A stretch of 64,000 nt of DNA. Source: Mariniblastus sp964408465 (GTDB lineage: Bacteria > Planctomycetota > Planctomycetia > Pirellulales > Pirellulaceae). This document shows positions 1 through 9,630 of this stretch, piece by piece. The notes under the pieces were generated by a model that was not told where the DNA came from, did not search any database, and saw nothing but the letters and a program-made list of their open reading frames with translations. Each line of letters starts with the position of its first letter. Positions within the stretch are counted from its first letter, which is position 1. Position numbers and translations under genes: made by a program. The DNA lies in NCBI GenBank assembly GCA_964408465.1, contig CAYOZV010000001.1:1-64000 (forward strand), in the 5' to 3' direction.

Positions 1-168
1 TAAACTGACGCCATGGCTGTGAGCCAAACAAATCAGTCCATTGAACGGTATTGCGATTAGCCAGCAGGCGATCGCGTTGGGCGCGCGGCCGTTGGTAGAT
101 TGGCCAACAAAAAATGGTTCTCCAAACTCGCATGTCCACAAATTTAAGCTTCAACAGGGGATCAGAGA
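1..168. other. Upstream flank, no gene called
   Basis: No coding region can be supported here. A minus-strand ATG at 14-12 would run off the left edge, but only four codons are visible. The stretch just before the OxyR-type gene holds a short inverted repeat (GTTGG...CCAAC near 93-110) that could lie in its promoter. Nothing else is recognisable. Confidence 0.3.
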
Positions 169-1074
169 TTGGTGAAAGCGAAAACAGAACTTGAGTTTCA
201 ACAGCTTAACTATTTTTTGGCTGTTGCCCGTGCTGAAAATTTCACGCGCGCCGCGGAGGAGCTTGGGGTTTCTCAGTCGTCGCTCAGTCGCGCGATCCAA
301 AAGCTGGAACAGCAGATCGGCGAACCACTATTTGATCGCAAGCCGCGGTCGGTGACGTTGACTGAAATTGGCGAACTATTATCTGACCGTGCCAAAAAAA
401 TTGTGGCGTTGGTCGAAGATACGTTCACTGAATTGAGTGAATCGGCGGCCAGCGGGCGGATACGATTGGCTGTCATTCCGACGATCGCTCCTTTTTTCTT
501 GCCGGCTGCCTTGAGCGAGTTTGCTCAAGCGTATCCCAACGTTTCGGTCGTTGTTCAAGAAGACACGACGCAGAACATTTTGAAACTTTGTAGCCGCGGA
601 GAAATTGATTTGGCTATCCTCGCGCTGCCAATTACCGCCAAGTACCTCGACGTGGAAACGCTATTCGAAGAAGAACTGGTGCTGGTGATGCCTAATGGCC
701 ACAAACTGGAGCAGAAGAAGCGGATCCTGTTGGCTGACGTCCAAGAGTTTCCTTTTGTGATGCTCGATCAAGCCCACTGCCTCTCGGATAACATCGCTTC
801 GTTTTGTTTGCGTGAATCTATCGAGCCAATATCAGTCGAACGCACCAGCCAATTGGCAACCGTGCAGGAGCTGGTTTCACTGAAGCACGGGATTTCAATG
901 GTTCCCAAAATGGCCCAGCGACTTGACCAAAGTGATCGGCGCGTCTACCGGTCGTTCGCGGGGAAAAAGCCAACTCGCACCATTGCCTTGCTCTCCAACC
1001 CATACCGATATCAAAGCCGATGGGTCAAAGCGATGATGCAACACTTGAAAGGGATCGGTAAGAGGTCCGAGTAA
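169..1074 (+). CDS. oxyR: OxyR-type LysR-family peroxide regulator
   Basis: LysR-type transcription factor of 301 residues, the usual family length. The N-terminal winged helix-turn-helix is about residues 12-70 (FTRAAEELGVSQSSLSRAIQ). The effector domain from about 96 begins with an IPTIAPFFLP stretch close to the IPTVGPYLLP of E. coli OxyR. The key sign is Cys204 and Cys213 in HCLSDNIASFC: same nine-residue spacing and same context as the redox pair C199/C208 of E. coli OxyR. It therefore probably senses hydrogen peroxide through a disulfide and activates antioxidant genes. Start: TTG at 169 is followed at once by GTG at 172; either is possible. No catalase or peroxidase is seen beside it, so its targets lie elsewhere or left of the window. 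Confidence 0.88.
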   Translation: MVKAKTELEFQQLNYFLAVARAENFTRAAEELGVSQSSLSRAIQKLEQQIGEPLFDRKPRSVTLTEIGELLSDRAKKIVALVEDTFTELSESAASGRIRLAVIPTIAPFFLPAALSEFAQAYPNVSVVVQEDTTQNILKLCSRGEIDLAILALPITAKYLDVETLFEEELVLVMPNGHKLEQKKRILLADVQEFPFVMLDQAHCLSDNIASFCLRESIEPISVERTSQLATVQELVSLKHGISMVPKMAQRLDQSDRRVYRSFAGKKPTRTIALLSNPYRYQSRWVKAMMQHLKGIGKRSE

Positions 1075-1507
1075 GCCGCCGGCAGTATGCATTTTCTAAC
1101 GTTGGGGAAGTTGGAAGCCGTCGCCTCTATGCGCCTGTTTTTACCTAACGGTGTGCCGCCTTCAAAACTGTAATCGCCTCAAAACCAAGAAGTTTTTGAT
1201 TTCTCAGCGATAAATAAGTAATAGTTATTAATTCGGTTGCCTTCGAATAGGTTTGGTCAGTTAGTCACATGAGGCAAGTCCGACTGATGCAAAAATTGCG
1301 CAGTCAGCTTTGTTAGCCGTCGTCCTTTGGGGCAATTTGCCCAAAGAGAAGGCGGTGACTTTGAAAGATGCCAGATCCGAGACGGCAAAATTTAACTTTG
1401 CAGGAAATTTTTAGATTCTAAGTCAAATTTTCGCGGTTGATAACTTCTTAGAAGTCGTGGTCCCAAAATCCTCTTTCCGATTGTTCTACTCAAGTTAGGG
1501 AAAAAAG
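1075..1507. other. Intergenic region before the receiver-Fis regulator
   Basis: No gene is supported in these 433 bases. AT-rich leader sequence precedes the next gene. A small perfect palindrome ACTTC-TTA-GAAGT lies near 1444-1456, about 50 bases before that start, and could be an operator; this is a weak inference. No terminator is evident for the upstream regulator. Confidence 0.3.
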
Positions 1508-2176
1508 ATGATTATGAAGTCAGATGAAACTACAAAAGTTTTGGTTTCCGTTAGCGACTCGTTGGTGCGTCAGCAGATCTCCGGCTGGTTTGAAGATAAC
1601 GGATACGATCCTGTTGAAATCACGAATCTAGAATCGATCAACGCACAAGCCTGTCACAACGCGCGGCTGGTGATCTCTGATGTCAACAATACGGAAGTTG
1701 ATACTGGCCGGCTGATTCAAGCGGTGAAAGCGGTCCAACCTAATCTTCCGGTCGTTTTGGTCACCGCCTCCGATGCGGTCAACGCTGCGGTTGGTTTTTT
1801 GGTCAGCGGCGCGACTGATTTTCTTCTAAAGCCAATCAACAGGGTCGAACTCTCGGTGAAGGTGGCTCGGGCGATAAAAGAGCGCGAACTGAAGGACGAG
1901 TCGGCGACGCTTCGCGGTTCAAAAACCTCAAATCCGGTCATTGATTCCATGGCAAACCCAAGCCAAGAAATTAAGACGCTTCAGCGAATTGAACGCGAGG
2001 CGATCGTGAAGACGCTAGACGGATTCGGTGGCGCTCGAGGGAAGACTGCAAAGGCGCTTGGAATCAGCGTTCGCACTTTGCAACGAAAGATTAAAGAGTA
2101 CGGGTACACTAACTCAGGTGCCAAGCCCGATAGCTCTTTATCCGCCGCAGGTTCTGGTAACGCGCTCAACAATTAG
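1508..2176 (+). CDS. Receiver-domain regulator with C-terminal Fis-type HTH (ActR/PrrA-like layout), degenerate acidic pocket
   Basis: Two domains are visible in 222 residues: a CheY-like receiver (about 10-125) and a Fis-family helix-turn-helix (about 155-198, KTAKALGISVRTLQRKIKEYG). The sigma-54 AAA+ module of NtrC-type proteins is absent, so the layout is that of PrrA/RegA/ActR. Asp58 (VISDVN) matches the phosphoacceptor, Thr86 and Lys108 (LLKPIN) are the switch residues. The conserved Asp-Asp pair that binds Mg2+ after strand 1 is replaced by Val15-Ser16 (VLVSVSDS against the usual xLVVDD). It may thus signal without normal phosphorylation. No histidine kinase lies nearby. ATG at 1508 follows TTAGGGAAAAAAG; a second ATG at 1514 is equally usable. 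Confidence 0.82.
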   Translation: MIMKSDETTKVLVSVSDSLVRQQISGWFEDNGYDPVEITNLESINAQACHNARLVISDVNNTEVDTGRLIQAVKAVQPNLPVVLVTASDAVNAAVGFLVSGATDFLLKPINRVELSVKVARAIKERELKDESATLRGSKTSNPVIDSMANPSQEIKTLQRIEREAIVKTLDGFGGARGKTAKALGISVRTLQRKIKEYGYTNSGAKPDSSLSAAGSGNALNN

Positions 2177-2348
2177 CCATCGTGCACATCCTCCCGGAAT
2201 TAGGGTAGTGGATTTCCCAAGAGGATTCTGAAATTCCCTTGCGTGGCAGGTACCGCCATGAAGCCTCAACACCCAACGCCCGCGGATGAACGAATTCGAG
2301 GATCGAAATTAGGATCGAAATTGATCGGCCGTCACTAACGTTAATGGT

Positions 2349-3455
2349 CTAGTTCACGTTTATCGTCGGTCCACTGCAGCTGTGGTGCCCTGTTTGTACC
2401 GCAGATCCAACCGGAGCAATTTGCTGCCGTTTTATTTTGCCGCTATCGAGCCAGCCTGCGTCTCGGTACCATTTCGCCGTTTGCTGAATTCTTTTGGCGA
2501 AGGTGGCTGGGAATTCGAAACCCGTTTCTTGTTTGAGTTTTTTGTTCTCGCACGCCCAACAACCGGCCGTCACATCGCGGACTTTATCGTAGTTGAGAAA
2601 CCGTGGAGCACCTTGAAGGTTGCCCAACAGTGTGTTGAAGCCGCCAACCATCTTCAGAATTGGCGAAAGGATAGGAAGGTTGAGCGTATTCCGTTTTCCT
2701 AAAGCCCGACCGATCATCTGTCCCAGTTCGGCATAAGTCATTATCTCGTCGGCGGCGGCGAAGTAAGTTCCGCGCTGCAGATTGTCCGGTCTCACGCAAC
2801 GACCGCGCTCCGCCACGGCAATCATGGCCTCGCACAAATCGGCAACATGAATCACTGAGTACTTTGAATTCTTGAGGCCTGGCCTGATGTGTATTGCTAG
2901 TTGGCTGATTGTTTTGAAGATCTCCAACCCCTTGGCATCGTGAGGGCCGAGTACAATCGGCGGCCGAACAATCGAAATGTCCAGCCTGTCACTGTACTTC
3001 GCCGCCAACCATTCCGCGGCGCGCTTGCTCTTGCCGTAATTAGAAATCGGATTCGCGACCGTCCCCTCGTGATGCGGACGGTTCTTCGCGCTTGGGCCGA
3101 CGGCGGCCAATGAGGAAACGAGAATCAACTTCGGATGGTGCCCGGCGTTGATCGCAGCCAAAATCAAATTTTCAAACCCGTCCAAGTTCACCCTTTTGAA
3201 GGTGGACAGGTGAACCGCGCGAGCCGCAGCGGCGAGGTGGTAAATAACTTCTTGATTGGCGACCGCTGATGCCAGAGATTGGAGGTTGTGCAACTCAGCC
3301 CTCACCATCGTGACGCCTAACGCCTCAAGCGCGGTAGTATCCGAGGTCGATCGTACCAGTGCCGTCACATCGGCACCGGCGTTGACCAGCCTTTTGACCA
3401 AGTTGACTCCGATGAAACCCGTTGGTCCGGTAACTAAGACTCGTTTGCTGGTCAT
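2349..3455 (-). CDS. NAD(P)-dependent epimerase/dehydratase, extended SDR
   Basis: Extended short-chain dehydrogenase of 368 residues. The N-terminus has the Rossmann glycine motif GPTGFIG (10-16), a mid-domain HLAAAAR stretch, a catalytic YGKSK (YxxxK) and a serine in VSSLAAVG, so all active-site elements are present. The family holds nucleotide-sugar epimerases, 3-beta-hydroxysteroid and dihydroflavonol-type enzymes; substrate cannot be read from sequence. Overall pattern resembles the hopanoid-associated sugar epimerase group, but no hopanoid genes are near, so this is not claimed. The C-terminal 20 residues are low in conserved features. It stands alone between convergent and divergent neighbours. 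Confidence 0.85.
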   Translation of the reverse strand: MTSKRVLVTGPTGFIGVNLVKRLVNAGADVTALVRSTSDTTALEALGVTMVRAELHNLQSLASAVANQEVIYHLAAAARAVHLSTFKRVNLDGFENLILAAINAGHHPKLILVSSLAAVGPSAKNRPHHEGTVANPISNYGKSKRAAEWLAAKYSDRLDISIVRPPIVLGPHDAKGLEIFKTISQLAIHIRPGLKNSKYSVIHVADLCEAMIAVAERGRCVRPDNLQRGTYFAAADEIMTYAELGQMIGRALGKRNTLNLPILSPILKMVGGFNTLLGNLQGAPRFLNYDKVRDVTAGCWACENKKLKQETGFEFPATFAKRIQQTAKWYRDAGWLDSGKIKRQQIAPVGSAVQTGHHSCSGPTINVN

Positions 3456-3626
3456 CGGTGCGCCTCAAAATACTCATCATTTCTGCCGGTCAATCATCGT
3501 CGCCAAGGGGGCGACCTGTCTTACGTATCTATCGTAAGCTGACAGGCGAGAAACTTAAGTAAATTTGCCGCGGCGGTGACTAGTGCTACCAGTTAAGTGC
3601 AAGCAATAGACGTTGGAGGGGCCTTA

Positions 3627-5582
3627 TCAAGCACCTTGGCTTAGCTGATCTTGAACACGTGCGGGGTCTTTGGTCTCTCCGCCCCCTAACTCTGCAACCC
3701 ATTGGACATCGATGTTATCGAACTCGGCATGAGTGTTGAAGTCGTTGAAAACATCCAGCACATCTTGGTCCATGTGAACGGTGTTGGAATTGTCGATGAT
3801 GACTTTGCTGCCAGAGTCGATCTCTTGTAGCACCGATTGGAGATTACCTTTGTTGATGAAGAACATTCGTTCGGCCAACGTTAAGTGGTGAACCATTTTG
3901 CCATTTTCTTCCTTGGAGGTCATCCAAAACGACTTGAAGTAGCTGCTCTTGAGGATGAAGAATAAAGAAGCGATCAAGCCGATTCCAATTCCAATCAGCA
4001 GGTCGGTCCGCAGGATGGCAGCGATGGTGATGATGAAGGGTAAAAACTGAGTCCATCCTTGACTGAACATCAGCTTGAACTTTGACGGATGAGCCAGCTT
4101 GTATCCGACCACGAACAGGATCGCGGCGAGGCTGGCCAGCGGGATCAGGTTCAGCACATGAGGGATCGCGATCACACATCCGATCAGAAAGATTCCGTGA
4201 ACGAAGGCTGCGAATCTCGATTGTCCACCGGATTGAATGTTGGTGGAACTTCGAACGATGACCTGTGTCACCGGCAAACCTCCGACCATGCCCGACACGA
4301 CGTTTCCAATTCCTTGAGCCCGCAGTTCCTGGTTGAGATCCGTTTGCCTTCTTTTTGGATCTAATTTATCCGTCGCTTCGGCACACAGCAGGGACTCTAA
4401 ACTGGCGACGATGGCCAGCGTCAGGGCGGTGATGAAAATCATCATCGCGGCTCGAAAAACTGACACTCCGGACTCCGTTTCTTCCACCGCGTCCGAGACC
4501 GCCAGAGATTTTCGCAGGTCCGCTAGAACGGGGGCCATGCTGGCAGCGACTTTTTCATCGGAGACATTCGCGACGACTTTCTCTAACGCCTCGAACTGCG
4601 TGCCGGCAGCTTCCAATGAAGGTTCGGCATGTTCTTCCTCGCCATGCCCGTGGCCGAACTGCATTTTGCCTCCACTTATCGACGACGGAGAGAAGTGAGG
4701 GAAGATGAACTTGAAAGATCTGTCGGCAACGTACTTTCCTTGGTCGTCTTGGAAGTAAATCGTGCCGTCGGCGTGTTCGAACAGCGTCTGTCCTGCATCA
4801 TTTGTTTTCTCCAGCGGTTCACAATCCTCGGGCAATTCGTCCAATGCGACCTGATCATTAACAGGCAGTTGCACAAGATGATCTTTGTCCAGCTTCATGA
4901 CACCGGTCGAGCTAAAGGCGAGATTCAGTAGGATTCCGGCGATGACTGCGACGAGAGGGCCTTGGATGAGTCTTGTAAAACCAAATGCTTTCATGCGTTT
5001 GGTTTCCCAGAATATCAGGATCGCAAGGCAGACCAACGTAATGATCAGGGCTGAGGGCGTAATCAAACCCAGTGCGTGCCCAATTTCGTTGAACGTGTTG
5101 TAGCCATCGGTCTGACTGAAGGCCAGGTCACCCTCGGGGTTTTTGTCGTAACCCAACGCGTGGGGGATCTGTTTCAGAATAATGATCAATCCGATCGCCG
5201 CCAGCATGCCCTTGATAACAGAGGTTGGAAAGTAGTAACCGATCGTGCCCGCCTTGAGGACGCCAAGGACGAACTGAATCACGCCGGCTAAAACTACGGC
5301 TAATAAGAAATTTTGAAAACCTAATTGGGCGATGGCCGGAGCGACGATCGCAACCAGGCCGGCCGCGGGGCCACTGACGCCCAGCGAGGAATTACTGAAA
5401 AGTGTTACGACCAGACCGCCAACAATTCCGGCGATAATACCAGACATCGCGGACGATCCCGATGCCAACGCGATGCCCAAGCAAAGTGGAATTGCGACAA
5501 GAAAGACGACCAAGCCAGATGGAATATCCGTTTTCCAGTGCTTGGCCTCTTTGATGATGTTGAGCGGTCCTGATTTTTGCAT
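3627..5582 (-). CDS. SulP-family inorganic anion transporter with long loop insertion and STAS-like tail
   Basis: Inner-membrane transporter of the SulP/SLC26 family (sulfate, bicarbonate or other anions). From this start it is 651 residues. The SulP signature is clear at the N-terminus (KTDIPSGLVVFLVAIPLCLGIALASG), with some ten or more hydrophobic helices and a C-terminal cytosolic part resembling a reduced STAS domain (VIIDNSNTVHMDQDVLDVF). Between helices there is an unusual hydrophilic insertion of about 145 residues with an acidic stretch and a HGHGEEEH cluster that could bind metal. The open frame extends upstream to 5678, but ATG at 5582 has a well-placed CTCAGG before it and starts just ahead of the family signature. 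No carbonic anhydrase gene adjoins, so bicarbonate use is only a possibility. Confidence 0.87.
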   Translation of the reverse strand: MQKSGPLNIIKEAKHWKTDIPSGLVVFLVAIPLCLGIALASGSSAMSGIIAGIVGGLVVTLFSNSSLGVSGPAAGLVAIVAPAIAQLGFQNFLLAVVLAGVIQFVLGVLKAGTIGYYFPTSVIKGMLAAIGLIIILKQIPHALGYDKNPEGDLAFSQTDGYNTFNEIGHALGLITPSALIITLVCLAILIFWETKRMKAFGFTRLIQGPLVAVIAGILLNLAFSSTGVMKLDKDHLVQLPVNDQVALDELPEDCEPLEKTNDAGQTLFEHADGTIYFQDDQGKYVADRSFKFIFPHFSPSSISGGKMQFGHGHGEEEHAEPSLEAAGTQFEALEKVVANVSDEKVAASMAPVLADLRKSLAVSDAVEETESGVSVFRAAMMIFITALTLAIVASLESLLCAEATDKLDPKRRQTDLNQELRAQGIGNVVSGMVGGLPVTQVIVRSSTNIQSGGQSRFAAFVHGIFLIGCVIAIPHVLNLIPLASLAAILFVVGYKLAHPSKFKLMFSQGWTQFLPFIITIAAILRTDLLIGIGIGLIASLFFILKSSYFKSFWMTSKEENGKMVHHLTLAERMFFINKGNLQSVLQEIDSGSKVIIDNSNTVHMDQDVLDVFNDFNTHAEFDNIDVQWVAELGGGETKDPARVQDQLSQGA

Positions 5583-5813
5583 CGAATTACCTGAGGAAGT
5601 TAAATTAAAAGTTGTGCGTTTGTGCGGCGAAGATTTTAGGGGCCTTATGATTCTATCTTCAGCCGCAGGAAAAAACATCGCGGCCTGAAGAAGGCCCGGG
5701 CATGGTCCCTTGGCATACGCAACTTGTTTGCGTGCTGATTGAGAAAACAGCCGTTGTTAAAAGGCGTTTGCTCCGTTTCACCGTGGCTTCGATTGATCTG
5801 AGATTGCAGACCG

Positions 5814-6128
5814 CTAGGTTCGAAGATTGCCGCCGAAGCCATTCATTTGGCAACGTTCTTGTCGATGACGGATGCTACTTACCGCTGCAACCACGCCGGC
5901 GACCTTGTGGCGAGCTGCAAATTGTGGGCGACTGGGAGGCGTCGCGCGATTGACGATTTTTCGTCGTCTTTGATGAAGCTTTTCAGATGTTTCATCTTCG
6001 GCCGTTTCCACCGATACTTCTTCGGTCGAACTGGCACTGGAGGTGATACGGTTCACCGCAGACCCGACTGTTAAAAATAGGCACAGCGCGACAAGCAGCA
6101 ACCATAAACTGTTGGTAACGCTATTCAT
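5814..6128 (-). CDS. Small hypothetical protein with N-terminal membrane anchor or signal
   Basis: A 104-residue frame with a good hydrophobic N-terminal segment (about residues 7-25, LWLLLVALCLFLTVGSAV) followed by an acidic then a strongly basic tail (QRRRKIVNRA, RHRQERC). No family is recognised. It lies 231 bases upstream of the SulP transporter on the same strand, so co-transcription is possible. No clear ribosome site precedes the ATG. The second half has the arginine-rich composition of a shadow frame, so the real end or even the gene itself is uncertain. Confidence 0.35.
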   Translation of the reverse strand: MNSVTNSLWLLLVALCLFLTVGSAVNRITSSASSTEEVSVETAEDETSEKLHQRRRKIVNRATPPSRPQFAARHKVAGVVAAVSSIRHRQERCQMNGFGGNLRT

Positions 6129-6732
6129 TATTTTTACTTGGAATCCTTTTCAAATCCGACTGCCGGTGGGGCGACGTTCTGTCCCAGTAGCATTCTTTTA
6201 TCACAGACAATGAATGCATGCGGTGAAAATCAAAACACCTAATCAAAGCAAACGGATTCTCTTAAATAATACCCAGACAGGGACTCCGCACCCTATAACT
6301 ATTGAAGCTTAATACATTTGGGTGTCAGGCTACAACCTAAATTTCGTGCTGCGGCTTCAAATTTTCATTCAATCGAGTTTTTTCAGCTTAGTGCTAACTT
6401 AGCTTGGCACTCCTTATAGCCCCTCCGTGGCAAAAAGATCTCGATTTGCATCGTACGGAAGCGGTCTCGCATGAGCCCCTGGCGTACCACCGGTAAAGTG
6501 ATAGATAGCAAAAGAAACTAAAAATTCAATGGAACCGAGGATTTCATTGGCGCGCGGTGAAGGTCAGGATCGCCCCCCCACGCGGTTTGTGGGCCATGGT
6601 GAGCCTATTTTGTCTGATGCGACTGGGACAAGCTTGCCGAAAACCTTTGTACAATGGCCAGTGGTGAGAAGAGACGTAGGTTTCATGTGGTGGAAATCGC
6701 GGACCGGACAAGACTATTTAGGAGAGAACAGA
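6129..6732. other. Long intergenic region before glycogen phosphorylase
   Basis: About 600 bases without a supported gene. An open frame continues upstream of the phosphorylase start to 6529, but it is unlike the family and probably untranslated leader. AT-rich stretches around 6290-6400 would suit promoters. TTGGCAC near 6410 recalls a sigma-54 -24 box, but the -12 element is one base out of register. Confidence 0.3.
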
Positions 6733-9195
6733 ATGGCTGATGCGACAATAGAAAACGCTTTGACGATGGACGACGTTTTAAAATCCCTGCCGGAGGAACT
6801 TCACCGCCACCTACTGTACACACTCAGTTGTGACCGTGTAACGAAAGATCCTACCTATTTGTACCAGGCATCCGCGCTGGCGGTGCGGGATCGGATCAGC
6901 CAAGCCTGGCGAGCCACTCATAAGGCGATCGGCGAAAGCGGAACCAAACGCGTTCACTATCTATCGTTGGAGTTCCTGCTAGGGCGGTCGCTGAACAACG
7001 CGGTGCAGAACTTGGATTTGGATGCGGGGCTCAAAGAAGGCCTTCACAAATTTGGAGTTCAGCTGGAAGAAGTTATCGAAGCCGAACACGACGCCGGTTT
7101 GGGTAACGGCGGTTTGGGGCGACTGGCGGCCTGTTTCCTTGACAGTTGTGCCAATTTGAAATTGCCGGTCACGGGTTATGGAATTCGCTACGAGTACGGC
7201 ATGTTCCACCAGAAGATCGAAAACGGTCGCCAGGTCGAAGCGCCCGATCATTGGCTGCGCGACGGGAACCTGTGGGAGATCGAGCGCCCCGAGGATACTC
7301 GAACGATCCATCTGTACGGTCACTCCGAACGCTACTACGACGAAGATGGCCAAATGCGGACTCGTTGGTCCAATGCGCAGAACCTGCTGGCGGTTCCCTA
7401 CGACATGCCGATTCCAGGATACAAAAACAACACCGTCAATACGCTGAGACTGTGGAAGGCAGCCGCCACTGACGAATTTGATTTGAACGAATTCAACGCG
7501 GGCAGTTACCCCGAAGCGGTGGCTGAAAAGAACGATGCAGAACAAATTTCAATGGTGCTGTACCCCAACGACTCCAGCGAAAACGGGAAAGAACTGCGGC
7601 TCAAGCAGCAGTACTTCCTGACTTCGGCCAGTCTCCAAGACGTGTTGGCCGATTGGGTGCAGCGGCACGGAGAAGATTTTTCAAAGTTCGGCGAACTGAA
7701 TTGTTTCCAGCTCAACGACACGCATCCCGCTTGCGCCGTTCCCGAACTGATGCGTCTGCTGATTGATGAACACAAGCTGGATTGGGAAAACGCGTGGTCG
7801 ATTGTCACCTCTTGCATGGCGTACACCAATCACACGCTGCTGCCAGAGGCCTTGGAGCGTTGGTCGGTTGGTTTATTCAGCAAGATGTTGCCGCGTTTGT
7901 TGGAGATCATCTTTGAGATTAACGAGCGATTATTGAAGTCCGTCGCCAAAGAAAATCCCGGTGACAATGACTTACTAAAACGCATTTCTCTGATCGAAGA
8001 GGGCGATCATCCTCACGTCCGGATGGCTTACTTGAGCATCGTCGGAAGTTTTTCCGTTAACGGTGTTGCCCAGTTGCATACGGATTTGTTGAAGGAGGGG
8101 TTGTTCAACGATTTCTACAAACTGTGGCCTGAAAAGTTCAACAACAAAACCAACGGCGTAACTCAGCGCCGATGGCTGAGCCATTGCAATCCGGCGCTCA
8201 AGGCACTCATCAGCGACGCGATTGGGACGACCTGGGAATCGGATCTTGAGTCGATTGCCGATCTTGCACCCTTGGCCGAAGACGCAGCATTTAGAGAAAA
8301 GTGGGCGGCGGTGAAACTGGCCAACAAACAACGATTCTCTCAATACGTCAAAGAGAACACCGGCATTGAATTTAGCACCGACGCGCTGTTCGATGTGCAG
8401 GTGAAACGCATCCACGAATACAAGCGGCAACTGCTAAACGTGTTGCACGTGATTCACCTTTACAATCGAATTCTTGCCGGCGACACAAAAGGCATGGTGC
8501 CACGATGTGTGCTGATCGGTGGCAAGGCGGCACCCGGTTACCACTTGGCAAAAATCATCGTCAAATTGGTCAACAACGTCGCCGATGTAATCAACAATGA
8601 CCCGCGGGCCAATGAACTTTTGAAGTTGGTCTTCTTCCCCAACTATCGCGTGTCGGCGATGGAGATCATTTGCCCCGGAACGGAACTGTCTGAACAAATT
8701 TCGACCGCTGGAAAAGAAGCGTCGGGGACGGGCAACATGAAATTCATGATGAACGGAGCGCTGACGATCGGAACGCTGGACGGAGCCAATATCGAAATTC
8801 GTGAAAAGGCCGGAGCCGAAAACTTCTTCTTGTTTGGACTGGACGAAAATCAAGTCAAGCAAACCAAGAAGGCGTACAATCCCAACGAGATCATCGCCGG
8901 CGATGATGACATCCGGCACATCATGGAGACGCTGGAACAAGGGACCTTTAACCGTGATGAGCCCGGACTGTTCGACGTGCTGACGTCGGGGTTGAGGGAT
9001 CCTCACGACCAATGGGTGACCATCGCCGATCTTCGGTCCTACATTGATTCGCAGTTAGAGGTTAACGATGCCTACCGCGATCAGGAAAAGTGGAACCGGA
9101 TGAGCATCCTCAACACGGCCAACAGCGGCTGGTTCAGCAGCGACCGCACGATCCAGCAATACGCAGATGAAATCTGGAAAGTGAAACCAGTTTAA
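6733..9195 (+). CDS. glgP: Glycogen/alpha-glucan phosphorylase
   Basis: Cytosolic PLP enzyme that releases glucose-1-phosphate from alpha-1,4-glucan ends. From ATG 6733 it is 820 residues, the normal size of the GT35 family. Hallmarks in order: VHYLSLEFLLGRSL near the N-terminus, GNGGLGRLAACFLDS, YGIRYEYGMF, FQLNDTHPA, VKRIHEYKRQLLN, and the PLP site EASGTGNMKFMMNGALTIGTLDG, with the Schiff-base lysine at about residue 670. The start is set by GGAGAGAACAG directly before ATG 6733; the in-frame extension to 6529 has no family similarity. No other glycogen gene is beside it. Confidence 0.97.
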   Translation: MADATIENALTMDDVLKSLPEELHRHLLYTLSCDRVTKDPTYLYQASALAVRDRISQAWRATHKAIGESGTKRVHYLSLEFLLGRSLNNAVQNLDLDAGLKEGLHKFGVQLEEVIEAEHDAGLGNGGLGRLAACFLDSCANLKLPVTGYGIRYEYGMFHQKIENGRQVEAPDHWLRDGNLWEIERPEDTRTIHLYGHSERYYDEDGQMRTRWSNAQNLLAVPYDMPIPGYKNNTVNTLRLWKAAATDEFDLNEFNAGSYPEAVAEKNDAEQISMVLYPNDSSENGKELRLKQQYFLTSASLQDVLADWVQRHGEDFSKFGELNCFQLNDTHPACAVPELMRLLIDEHKLDWENAWSIVTSCMAYTNHTLLPEALERWSVGLFSKMLPRLLEIIFEINERLLKSVAKENPGDNDLLKRISLIEEGDHPHVRMAYLSIVGSFSVNGVAQLHTDLLKEGLFNDFYKLWPEKFNNKTNGVTQRRWLSHCNPALKALISDAIGTTWESDLESIADLAPLAEDAAFREKWAAVKLANKQRFSQYVKENTGIEFSTDALFDVQVKRIHEYKRQLLNVLHVIHLYNRILAGDTKGMVPRCVLIGGKAAPGYHLAKIIVKLVNNVADVINNDPRANELLKLVFFPNYRVSAMEIICPGTELSEQISTAGKEASGTGNMKFMMNGALTIGTLDGANIEIREKAGAENFFLFGLDENQVKQTKKAYNPNEIIAGDDDIRHIMETLEQGTFNRDEPGLFDVLTSGLRDPHDQWVTIADLRSYIDSQLEVNDAYRDQEKWNRMSILNTANSGWFSSDRTIQQYADEIWKVKPV

Positions 9196-9630
9196 AGGGG
9201 GGCTTCGGCTGGATCGGCATGTGCAGCATTGTGGTTTGTTGGGACCGAAGATTAAGGTAGCGGACTTCACCAGAAGTCCCATCTACCACGCCGGCTTGAG
9301 GGATTTTTGAGAATTCCACTACGGCTAACCCAAAAATTTTGCTTTGACGGACCATCAGAAGAAAAAGGCCGAGTCTGTTGAGCGTAAAGGCTGAGCGTGA
9401 AGGCTGGTCGTCAGTCAATAGAGCTAATTTTCATTTTGTTGATGTCGTTCGGATTTTGAAGCGTCACAGCGGACATCCAAAAAGACTAATTCTCAGGGTG
9501 ACACGCCTTACGATTGCGGTGATAATTCCTGCAATCGTGCCGAGGAGAATTTCTCGCAGCGATGTGGCTATGTTGGCCGAAACGAAGAACAACTCTTCGA
9601 ACTAAACCTTTTTTCTTTTGGATTCGCACC
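9196..9630. other. Intergenic region with a copy of the GTAGTGGATC-type hairpin repeat
   Basis: No gene supported. At about 9257-9323 lies a diverged copy of a dispersed repeat seen repeatedly at 39-44 kb: GTAGCGGACTTC-ACCA-GAAGTCC, then GGATTTTTGAGAATTCCACTAC. It has both the inner hairpin and the outer GTAG...CTAC pairing. The rest shows nothing recognisable. Confidence 0.5.

Noticed and set aside
6405..6425. Sigma-54-like TTGGCAC box
   Set aside because: The -12 GC is eleven rather than ten bases from the GG, so the spacing fails.
6529..6732. 68-codon N-terminal extension of glycogen phosphorylase
   Set aside because: No family similarity, and a strong ribosome site lies directly before ATG 6733.
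8434..9012. 192-codon minus-strand frame inside the glycogen phosphorylase gene
   Set aside because: Antisense shadow of a strongly conserved enzyme.
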